Positions 39,033 to 47,500 of a stretch of 64,000 nt of DNA are shown one piece after another. The position numbers were made by a program, and so were the translations under genes. This stretch comes from Verrucomicrobiia bacterium (GTDB taxonomy: Bacteria; Verrucomicrobiota; Verrucomicrobiia; Palsa-1439), in assembly GCA_022072455.1 (NCBI GenBank), contig JAJVHY010000015.1:62001-126000 (forward strand). The letters run 5' to 3'. How positions within the stretch are numbered: position 1 is the first letter of the stretch; every line of letters starts with the position of its first letter. Below the pieces are notes generated by a model, which was given only the letters and a program-made list of their open reading frames with translations, had not been told where the DNA came from and searched no databases.

Positions 39033-40054
39033 AACCACTCGGTGTCATGCAGGTCGTGGATTCGTTGAATGCCGGCGGGCTGGAGCGCGTGGCGGTCAAC
39101 ATCGCGAATCATTTACCGGCGGAACGGTATCGGAGTCATCTGTGTGTGACGCGCGCCGGTGGGCCGTTGGCCGACGTGGTCGCGCCGGAAGTTCGGCAAC
39201 TCCATTTGCAGCGGACCGGGCGATTTGATTTTGGGGCGTTGCAGCGGTTGAAGGATTATGTCCGGGAAAATGACATACAGATTTTGCACGCCCACGGCAC
39301 GTCGGTTTTTCTCGCGTCGCAAGTGCCGGCGAAGTTGTTGTGGCACGATCATTTTGGCCGGTACGCGACGGAAGAACGGCCGGCGTGGTTGTATCGTTTG
39401 GCGACCCATCGCGCTGCCGGTGTCATTGCGGTGAACGAGCCGCTGGCCAAATGGGCGCGCGAGCGGTTGAAGGTGAAACGCGTCTGGTATGTGCCGAATT
39501 TCGTGAGCGAACCGCCGGCGAATCTCACGCCGCCGGAATTGCCGGGGAAGCCGGGCTCGCGGATTGTCTGCGTTGCGAATCTGCGACCGGAGAAGGATCA
39601 TTTGACGTTGCTGGCGGCGATGCGGGAGTTGCCGGCGGCGCAGTTGATCATGGTCGGGCAGGCCGGCAATGCGGAGTATTTGGAGCGCGTGAAGGCGGCG
39701 CTGCCGGCAAATGCGATCTGGTTGGGGGCGCGGCCGGATGTGGCGGCGATTTTGCGCGGGTGCGACGTGGGGGTGTTGAGTTCGGCGTCGGAAGGGTTGC
39801 CACTGGCGTTGATTGAATATGGGATGCATGGGTTGCCGGCGGTGGCGACACGGGTGGGGCAGTGCGCAGAGGTCTTGGATGGTGGGCGGGCGGGGTGGCT
39901 CGTGCCGCCGGGTGATGGGCCGGCTTTGGCGGCGGCGTTGCGGGAGGCACTCCAGCAGCGGGAGCGCGGTGCGGTCTTGCGTGAACGGGTGCATCGGTTG
40001 TATAGCGCGACAACAGTGATGAAACAGATCGAGGAGATTTACCGGGCGTTATGA
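39029..40054 (+). CDS. Glycosyltransferase, GT4
   Basis: A 341-residue GT-B glycosyltransferase with the Gly-rich acceptor loop QVVDSLNAGGLERVAVNIA near the N-terminus and the donor signatures IVCVANLRPEKDHLTLLAAM, AQLIMVGQAGNAEYLERV and SSASEGLPLALIEYGMHGLP (E-x7-E). The ATG at 39029 overlaps the previous stop; longer upstream frames are shadows of the preceding gene. The stop overlaps the next gene by ATGA. Confidence 0.93.
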   Translation: MKPLGVMQVVDSLNAGGLERVAVNIANHLPAERYRSHLCVTRAGGPLADVVAPEVRQLHLQRTGRFDFGALQRLKDYVRENDIQILHAHGTSVFLASQVPAKLLWHDHFGRYATEERPAWLYRLATHRAAGVIAVNEPLAKWARERLKVKRVWYVPNFVSEPPANLTPPELPGKPGSRIVCVANLRPEKDHLTLLAAMRELPAAQLIMVGQAGNAEYLERVKAALPANAIWLGARPDVAAILRGCDVGVLSSASEGLPLALIEYGMHGLPAVATRVGQCAEVLDGGRAGWLVPPGDGPALAAALREALQQRERGAVLRERVHRLYSATTVMKQIEEIYRAL

Positions 40055-41085
40055 AACCGGCGCTATTGTTGGTAGGCAATTTTTTGTCGAACGCCAATGG
40101 GTCGCGGACGGTGGGCGAGGAAGTGGCGTGCCGGTTGCAGACGGCGGGGTGGTCGGTGTTGACGACGTCGAGCAAGACGGACCGGCTGATGCGGTTGGCG
40201 GACATGTTGCAGACGGTTTACCGGCGGCGGAAGGAATATGATGTGGCGCAGGTGGAGGTTTACAGTTACGCGGCGTTCATCTGGGCAGAGGCGGTTTGCG
40301 CGGCGTTGCGGCAGTTGGGGAAGCCGTACATCTTGACGTTGCACGGCGGGCAGTTGCCGGAGTTCGCGAAGAAGTGGCCGGGGCGGGTGCGGCGGTTGTT
40401 GAACTCGGCGAAGATCGTCACGACGCCGTCGCGGTACTTGCACGACGCAATGCAGCCGTACCGGGCGGATTTGTTTTCGTTGCCGAATGCGATCGAGTTG
40501 GGGATGTACCGGTATCGGCTCCGGCAGGGCGCGACGCCGGCGTTGGTGTGGTTGCGGGCATTTCATGCGACGTATAATCCGACGCTCGCGCCGCAGGTGG
40601 TGAAGTTGTTGGTGGAGAAATATCCGGACGTGCATTTGACGATGGTGGGGCCGGACAAGGGCGATGGGAGTTTGCAGGCAACGCAGGCGGAGGCGGCGCG
40701 GTTGGGGGTGACAGACCGGGTGACGTTCGTGGGCGGGGTGGCAAAGTCCGAGGTGCCGGCGTGGTTGACGCACGGGGATATTTTTCTGAACACGACGAAC
40801 GTGGACAATACGCCGGTGAGTGTGATCGAGGCAATGGCGACGGGGTTGTGCGTGGTGAGCACGAATGTGGGCGGGTTGCCGGATTTGTTGGAGCATGACC
40901 GGACGGCGTTGTTGGTGCCGCCGAATGATGCGGTGGCGATGGCGGGGGCGGTGGAGCAGATTTTGCGGGATCCGTTGCTGGCGGCGCATTTGTCCGGGAA
41001 CGCGCGGGCTTGGGCGGAGGCGTATGATTGGGGCGCGGTGTTGCCGATGTGGGAGTTGCAGTTCAACACGGTGGCCGGTAAATGA
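40051..41085 (+). CDS. Glycosyltransferase, GT4
   Basis: A 344-residue GT-B glycosyltransferase. The N-terminus reads LLLVGNFLSNANGSRTVGEE, typical of GT4 enzymes that scan for lipid-linked acceptors; YILTLHGGQLPEFAK and TPSRYLHDAM follow. The donor domain has DVHLTMVGPDKGDGSL, RVTFVGGVAKSEVPAWLTHG and NTTNVDNTPVSVIEAMATGL, in which the usual first Glu of the E-x7-E motif is replaced by Asp/Asn-rich residues. ATGA overlaps at both ends. Confidence 0.92.
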   Translation: MKPALLLVGNFLSNANGSRTVGEEVACRLQTAGWSVLTTSSKTDRLMRLADMLQTVYRRRKEYDVAQVEVYSYAAFIWAEAVCAALRQLGKPYILTLHGGQLPEFAKKWPGRVRRLLNSAKIVTTPSRYLHDAMQPYRADLFSLPNAIELGMYRYRLRQGATPALVWLRAFHATYNPTLAPQVVKLLVEKYPDVHLTMVGPDKGDGSLQATQAEAARLGVTDRVTFVGGVAKSEVPAWLTHGDIFLNTTNVDNTPVSVIEAMATGLCVVSTNVGGLPDLLEHDRTALLVPPNDAVAMAGAVEQILRDPLLAAHLSGNARAWAEAYDWGAVLPMWELQFNTVAGK

Positions 41086-42179
41086 CGGCGCGGTGTTTTT
41101 TTATCGGGACGACGCTGGCAGACAATCCGGTGCCGCACCATTTCACGGCGTTGGCGAACGAACTGGTTCGGCGCGGGCACCGGGTGGTGATTGTCGCGCC
41201 GCATCGGGTGGTGGAACTCGAAAATCACACGAGCAACCCGGCGATTTACGTCTGGCCGTCGCCGCGGCCGACGAAACTGGCGGACGCGCTGTTTTTGCGG
41301 CGGTTGATTCGCGAGTACCGGCCGGATTGTCTCATTGCGAATTTTGTGGCGGTGAACTGGATGATGTTCGTCGGGAAATGGATGGGCGTGCGGCAGCGGG
41401 TGGCGTGGTATCACACGTTGAGCACGCAGATCCAAATTGACAACCCGGCCCCGGCTTGGAAGCGCTGGTTGCTCTGGCACCGAAAAGCGCTGGTGTACCG
41501 GGCCGCGACGCAGATCGTGCCGGTCTCGGCGGCGGCGCGGGCGGATGTGGCGCGGTTGCATCCGCGATTTGCCGCGAAGTGCCGGGTGATCTTGAACGCG
41601 ATCAATGATCCGGGAGTGAACGCGGTGGTGCCGGCCACTGACCGGCTGGTGTGCGCGGCGCGGTTTGAGCGGTCGAAGGGACAGGATGTGTTGATTCGCG
41701 CGTTGGGTTTGTTGCGCGAGCAACAGCCGACCGTGCGCGTTGAATTCATTGGCAGCGGACCGGCGCAGGCGGCCTGCGAGGAACTTGCGCGCGCTGAGAA
41801 GATTGCTGACCGGTGCGCTTTTTTGGGACGTGTGCCACATGGCGAAGTGCTGCGGCACATGGCCGGCGCGACGGCGACGGTGTTGCCGAGCCGGAGCGAC
41901 AATTGTCCATTGGTCACGATTGAATCGCTGGCAGTCGGGACGCCGGTGTTGGGTTCGCGGGTGGGTGGGATCCCGGAGGTGGTGCGGGATGGCGTGGACG
42001 GTTTTTTGGTGCCGCCCGACGATCCGGCGGCGTTGGCGGCGAAACTGGATGGGTTGTTGAGTGATCCGGCATTGCAGCGTCAGCTCCGTGTCAACTCGCG
42101 CGCCGGTTATTGTGAGCGGTTTGATTTGCAGAAAGCGGTGCCGCCGCAGGCCGATTGGTTAGAGGAGTTGACGCGCTGA
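41082..42179 (+). CDS. Glycosyltransferase, GT4
   Basis: A 365-residue GT-B glycosyltransferase. It starts CFFIGTTLADNPVPHHFTAL, and the donor domain contains VCAARFERSKGQDVLIRAL, VRVEFIGSGPAQAACEELAR and SRSDNCPLVTIESLAVGTPV with the conserved Glu. It is the last of four adjacent GT4 genes and overlaps the CapK-like gene by one base (TGATG). Differences among the four N-terminal domains suggest distinct acceptors and not a recent duplication. Confidence 0.92.
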   Translation: MTARCFFIGTTLADNPVPHHFTALANELVRRGHRVVIVAPHRVVELENHTSNPAIYVWPSPRPTKLADALFLRRLIREYRPDCLIANFVAVNWMMFVGKWMGVRQRVAWYHTLSTQIQIDNPAPAWKRWLLWHRKALVYRAATQIVPVSAAARADVARLHPRFAAKCRVILNAINDPGVNAVVPATDRLVCAARFERSKGQDVLIRALGLLREQQPTVRVEFIGSGPAQAACEELARAEKIADRCAFLGRVPHGEVLRHMAGATATVLPSRSDNCPLVTIESLAVGTPVLGSRVGGIPEVVRDGVDGFLVPPDDPAALAAKLDGLLSDPALQRQLRVNSRAGYCERFDLQKAVPPQADWLEELTR

Positions 42180-43531
42180 TGGGGCATGCGTTGGAAGCCA
42201 TTTATCCGTATGTGCCGGTGTGGGCGCAGAACTTGGGGATTTCACTTTTTGGGTTGGCGTACCGGCGGGAGCGGTTGGGCGGGGAGTTTGACCGGTATGT
42301 GGCAGGGTTTCGGGAGCGGGACCGGTGGTCGAAGGAGCGGATGGAGGAGTATGTCGCGACCGAGTTGCGCCGGGTGGTGCAGCGGGCGGTGGAACAGGTG
42401 CCGTATTACCGGGAGCGGTTGACGGTGGGTGGGGATTTGCCGGTGACGCCGAAAGCGGATTTGCGCGCGCGCGGCGCGGAGTTTGTGGCGGCGGATTGCC
42501 GGGGCCGGGTGGAGTTTTATTCGAGCAGCGGGAGCACGGGGACGCCGGTGAAGATCGCGTACACGGCGGCGGATCATCGCCGGTTTATGGCGGCACGGGA
42601 GGCGCGGTCGTTTGGGTGGGCAGGGACGAGCATTCGCCGGCCACGCTCAATGATCGGGGGGCGGCGGGTGGTGCCGAGTGGGACGGCGCGGGCGCCGTTT
42701 TACCGGTATAACTGGGCGGAGCAGCAGGTTTATTTTTCGGCGTATCATATCGCACAGGCCAATGTGGCGGATTATGTAGCGGGCTTTAACAAGTACCGGC
42801 CAGAGTTGCTGACGGGGTATGCGTATTCGCATTATTTGCTGGCGCGGATGATGGTCGCCCAAGGTTTGACGCTGGAGTATGAGCCGAAGGCGGCGGTGTT
42901 GAGCAGCGAGAAGTTGACGGCGGAGATGAAGCGGGTGATCCGGCAGGCGTTGCGGGTGCGGGCGTTTGAGGAGTACGGGGCGGTGGAGAATTGTTTGTTG
43001 GCGACGGAGTGTGAGGCGGGGCGGTTGCACGTGAGTCCGGATTTTGGGGTGGTGGAGATCGTGGATGCGGCGGGGAAGCCGGTGCCGCCGGGGGTGGAGG
43101 GGCGGGTGGTGTGTACGGCGTTGTTGAGCGAAGCGCAGCCGTTGATCCGGTATGAGATCGGAGATGTGGCGGTGTGGGCGAAGGAGGAGTGTCCGTGCGG
43201 CCGCTCGCAGTTGCCGGTGTTGGAGGAAGTGGTGGGGCGGTTGGAGGATGTGGTGGTGGGGCCGGATGGGCGGGAGTTGGTGCGGTTTCATTGGGTGTTT
43301 ATGGATTTGCCGAATGTGGTGGAGGGCCAGGTGGTGCAGGAGGCGGTGGATCGGTTGACGTTGAAGTTGGTGACGCGGGAAGGTTTTGGCGCGGCGGAGG
43401 AGCGGATGATTCGGGAACGGTTTGCGGAACGATTGGGGCCGGTACAATTGGTGATTGAACGGGTGTCGGAGATTCCACGGACGGAACGCGGGAAGTTTCG
43501 CGCGGTGATTTCCAAGGTGAAGCGGCCATGA
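42179..43531 (+). CDS. CapK-like AMP-forming ligase (phenylacetate-CoA ligase family)
   Basis: A 450-residue member of the ANL adenylating superfamily. The phosphate-binding loop SSSGSTGTPVKIAYT lies near residues 112-126, and EEYGAVENCLLATECEAG is the middle motif. The C-terminal domain carries CPCGRSQLPVLEEVVGRLED. Proteins of this type (CapK) are common in capsule and O-antigen clusters, where their acid substrate and role are poorly known; they may activate an acyl or amino acid decoration. The ATG at 42179 overlaps the previous stop, and the stop overlaps the next gene (ATGA). The coding strand is extremely G-rich. Confidence 0.85.
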   Translation: MGHALEAIYPYVPVWAQNLGISLFGLAYRRERLGGEFDRYVAGFRERDRWSKERMEEYVATELRRVVQRAVEQVPYYRERLTVGGDLPVTPKADLRARGAEFVAADCRGRVEFYSSSGSTGTPVKIAYTAADHRRFMAAREARSFGWAGTSIRRPRSMIGGRRVVPSGTARAPFYRYNWAEQQVYFSAYHIAQANVADYVAGFNKYRPELLTGYAYSHYLLARMMVAQGLTLEYEPKAAVLSSEKLTAEMKRVIRQALRVRAFEEYGAVENCLLATECEAGRLHVSPDFGVVEIVDAAGKPVPPGVEGRVVCTALLSEAQPLIRYEIGDVAVWAKEECPCGRSQLPVLEEVVGRLEDVVVGPDGRELVRFHWVFMDLPNVVEGQVVQEAVDRLTLKLVTREGFGAAEERMIRERFAERLGPVQLVIERVSEIPRTERGKFRAVISKVKRP

Positions 43532-44535
43532 TCAGTGTGGTGATCGCAATTTTTAACGAGGAGCATTTTATCGAGCGGTGTCTCGCTGGTGTGTTGGCAC
43601 AGGATTATCCGGCCGAGCAGATGGAGATCATTGTGGCGGACGGGATGTCCACGGATCGGACGCGGGAGTTGGTGGCGAAGTATCCACGGGTGCGGTTGAT
43701 TGATAATCCCGGTCGGATTGTGTCGACTGGATTGAATCGGGCGGTGGCGGCGGCGCGGGGAGAAATCATCGTGCGGTTGGATGGGCATTGTGAGTATCCG
43801 CGGGATTATGTGCGGCGGGTGGTGGCGTTGCGGGAGGAGTTGAACGCGGACAGTGTGGGCGGGGTGTTGGCGCCGGTGGCGAACGGTTATGTGCAGCGAG
43901 CGGTGGCGGCGGCGTATGCATCGCCGGTCGGACTGGGGAGCGCGGGATTAAAGGCCGAGGCGTCGGCCGATGTGGTGCGGGAGGTGGACACGGTCCATGG
44001 GGGGTGTTGGCGCCGGGAACGGTTGTTGGCGGTGGGCGGGTTTGATGAGGAGATGGTGCGGAATCAGGATGATGAGTTGAGTTTCCGGTTGCGGCACTCG
44101 GGCGGGAAGATTTTTCAGTCGTTGGGAATTCCGGTCCGGTATCATGTGCGGAACAGTTACCGGAAGTTGTTTTGGCAGTTTGCGCAGTATGGGTACTGGA
44201 AGGTGCGGGTGGTGCGAAAGCATCCGCGTCAGGCGAGTGTCCGGCATTTTGTGCCGGCAGCGTTTGTACTGACGGTGGGAGCGGGGTTGGTAGTGGCGCC
44301 ATTTTCTTCGGTTGGTCGCTGGGGGTTGATTGCGGTGGTGGGATTTTATTTGGTCGCAGTGGCGGCGGTATCGCTGGCACAGGTTTGGCGGACGGAAAAG
44401 AAGTTATGGCCGGGGTTGGTGATGGCGGTGGCGCTGATTCACCTCGGGTACGGCGGCGGATTTTTGTTGGGCTGGCTGCGGACGGCAGTCGGGCGGTTGC
44501 CGACGGATCGGATATTTGAACGCGGGACGCGGTAG
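43528..44535 (+). CDS. Glycosyltransferase family 2 with C-terminal membrane helices (ExoA-like)
   Basis: A 335-residue GT-A enzyme. MISVVIAIFNEEHFIERCL, EIIVADGMSTDRTRELV, AARGEIIVRLDGHCEYPRDY and a later NQDDELSFRLRHSG give the nucleotide, metal (RLDGHCEY) and acceptor sites. The last 90 residues hold two to three hydrophobic helices (VLTVGAGLVVAPFSSVGRWG and following), as in succinoglycan ExoA-like proteins. It ends the polysaccharide run; the next gene is convergent and its stop is 6 bases away, so the two transcripts need termination in a very small space. Confidence 0.92.
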   Translation: MISVVIAIFNEEHFIERCLAGVLAQDYPAEQMEIIVADGMSTDRTRELVAKYPRVRLIDNPGRIVSTGLNRAVAAARGEIIVRLDGHCEYPRDYVRRVVALREELNADSVGGVLAPVANGYVQRAVAAAYASPVGLGSAGLKAEASADVVREVDTVHGGCWRRERLLAVGGFDEEMVRNQDDELSFRLRHSGGKIFQSLGIPVRYHVRNSYRKLFWQFAQYGYWKVRVVRKHPRQASVRHFVPAAFVLTVGAGLVVAPFSSVGRWGLIAVVGFYLVAVAAVSLAQVWRTEKKLWPGLVMAVALIHLGYGGGFLLGWLRTAVGRLPTDRIFERGTR

Positions 44536-44541
44536 GATTGA

Positions 44542-47500
44542 TTACTTGGCAGAGCCGAAGGTGTTGATGGCGGCGACGTAGGTGAGGAGTTTTTCGGCGG
44601 CAAAGGCTTCGTTGTTGACGACGACAATCACCGGCATTTTGATGGTTGAACCGGGATTGGTGACGTTGGTCATACCGAAGTTGGTCCACGCATCCTGCCA
44701 AGTGGATTTATTGAGCGAGATGACGAGTTGCCAGGTTTGAGTGGTTTGGTTGAAGGTCAAGCGGCAGCGGCCGGCTGGACTGGCGGCGCGACCTTTGGCG
44801 TCGAGGGTAAAGCTGACGATGTTGTTGCCGATGCTGAGGCTGAGGGGTTGGCCTTCGGGGATGAATTTGGGATCGAGCGGGAGGATCGCGGTGAGTTTGG
44901 CGGAGTCGGCGCTGGGGCGGGCGAAGTCGGATTTGAGTTGGAGGAGGGGGATCTCCATTTGACAGGGGATGCTGATGTTGCGATTCGCGATTTGGGTGCC
45001 GAGGCTGTCGTTGCGGGAGGCGGCGACGCGATAGGTGCCGCAGTCAGCGTAGGCATGGGTCGGTTGGCCGAGGGTGCTCGTGTTGCTGTCGCCAAAGTTC
45101 CATTGATAGGTGGTTGACCCGCTCGGTAGGGTCGTGCCTTTGAAGCGGAAGGTGGTGGGATCGCCAGCGACCACAATTGGGAGGCCGGCGACTTCAGTCC
45201 AAGAGTTGACGGCTACAGCTGGGGCGGGTGTGGTGTTGCCGCCGCCGGAGGTTTCGCCCGGGGGCAACACAGTGACTTGGAAGCTGGTGAAGGTGGTGAA
45301 GAACCCGTCTTTGACGCTGAGCGTGATGATGGCTGTGCCGGTTTGCCCGTAAATCGGCGTGAGGCTGACGGTGCGGATGTTGCCTTTCCCGCTGAAGCTG
45401 ATGTTGCCGGTTGGGATCAGGGCGGGATTAGACGAAGTTCGACCAAGGCTCAGGCGCGATGCTTTGGTGCGATCATCGGCGATCGTGAAGGGGAGGTGGA
45501 GGAGCGATGTGTTCGCCTGAATGGATTGGGCAGACAAACTCGTGATGGTCGGGGGGCGGTTGGTGACAGGGGCGACCACATCGAGAGTGAAGCTCGTGGT
45601 GCTGGCCTGGTTGCCATCGGCCGCGCGGACGGTGATGGTGGTTTTGCCGCTGCGTTGGCTGCTGGGGGTGGCGGCGACGGTCCGGTAGTGGCCGCTGCCC
45701 GCGAGGACAATCGAGTTGTTTGGTACGAGATCGGTGTTCGAGGAGCTGACGGTGATGGTCAGGTTGTCTGGGGAGTTGCTGGCGTCACTGACCATGAAGG
45801 GGAGCGGCCCGGCGGTGGAGTTCGTGCTGACCGTCTGATTGGCGATGCGTGTCAGTTCCGGAGGAGCGTCGTCCGGGTTGGTGGAATTGACGGTGAGGAT
45901 AAAGGCGGTGCTGGCGGACAGGTTGCCGTCACTGACGGTGAGCGTAATGGTGGCGGTACCGGTCTGGTTGGCGGCCGGCGTGACGGTGATGGTGCGGTTA
46001 CCGGCAGAGCCCCCGAGGGTGATGCCGGAGTTGGGAACGAGAGAAGTGTTGGAGGAACTGGCGGTCAGGGTGAGGCTGCCGGCGGCGGTTTGCGAATCAG
46101 CGACGCTGACGGCCAGCGGTCCCAACGTGGTGTTGGCGTCAATTGATTGGGCGCCGAGGCCGGTGATGGTGGGGGCGGTGTTCACGGCGTTGACTGTCAC
46201 GGTGAAAACGGTGCTGATGTTCAAGCTGCCGTCGCTGACGGTGAGGGTGATGGTGGCAGTGCCGGTTTGGTTGGCGGCTGGGGTGACGGTAACGGTGCGA
46301 TTCGCGCCGCTGCCGCCGAACGTGATGGCGTTATTGGGGATGAGGGACGTGTTGGATGAGTTGGCGGTCAGGGTGAGGCTGCCAGCGGCGGTTTGCGCAT
46401 CGCCAATGGTGATGGCGAGCGGGCCGGCGGAGGTGTTGGCGTTGATCGACTGGTTGGCCACGCTCGAAATCGTGGGCGGAGTGTTTGGCGGGGCCGCGGC
46501 GTTGACGGTGATTGTGAACGATGTGCTGGCAGTCAAGCTTCCGTCGCTGACGGTGAGCGCAATCGTGGCTGTCCCGGTTTGATTCGCAGCGGGATTGATG
46601 GTGACGGTGCGACTCGAGCCGCTGCCGCCAATAATGATGGCGTTGTTGGGGACGAGGGAAGTGTTGGAGGAACTCGCGGTTAGTGTCAGGCTGCCGGCGG
46701 AGGTTTCAGAGTCACCAATGGTCAGATTGAGCGGGCCCACAGTGGTGTTCGTGTTGACCGTCTGATTGCTCAAACCTGAGATCGACGGGCTGGTGTTGCC
46801 GGCGCTGACTACCACGAAGAATGAGATAAAAGAGGTCAGGCTGCCGTCGCTGACGGTGAGGGTGATGGTGGCGGTGCCGGATTGATTGGCGGCCGGTGTG
46901 ATGGTGACTGTGCGATTGGCTCCGCTACCGCCGAACGTGATGCCGCTAGTCGGAACGAGTGACGTGTTGGAGGAATCGGCGGACAGGGTCAGACTGGCAG
47001 CCGCCGTCTGCGAATCACCGATCGTAATAGCCAAGGGGCCGGTTGAGGTATTGGCATTAATCGAGCGGTCACCCGGATTGGTGATAGTTGGCGCAGTATT
47101 CACGGCATTGACGGTGACGGTGAAGGAGGCGTTGGCGGACAAGCTGCCGTCGCTCACGGTGAGCGTGATGGTGGCGGTACCGGATTGATTGGCGGCCGGA
47201 GTGACGGTGACGGTGCGGCTGGAGCCGGAGCCACCGAGGGCAATGCCGGAATTGGGAACGACTGAAGTGTTAGAGGAACTGGCGGAGAGTGTGAGACTGC
47301 CAGCGGCAGTTTGCGAATCAGCAACGGTGATCGTCAAGGGGCCGATGGATGTATTGGCGCTGGTGGTGCGGTTGCCAGGGTTGGTGATGGTGGGGGCGGT
47401 ATTGACGGTGTTGACGGTGACGGTGAAGGAGGTGTTGGCGGACAAACTGCCATCGCTGACGGTGAGGGTGATGGTGGCGGTGCCGGATTGATTGGCGGCC

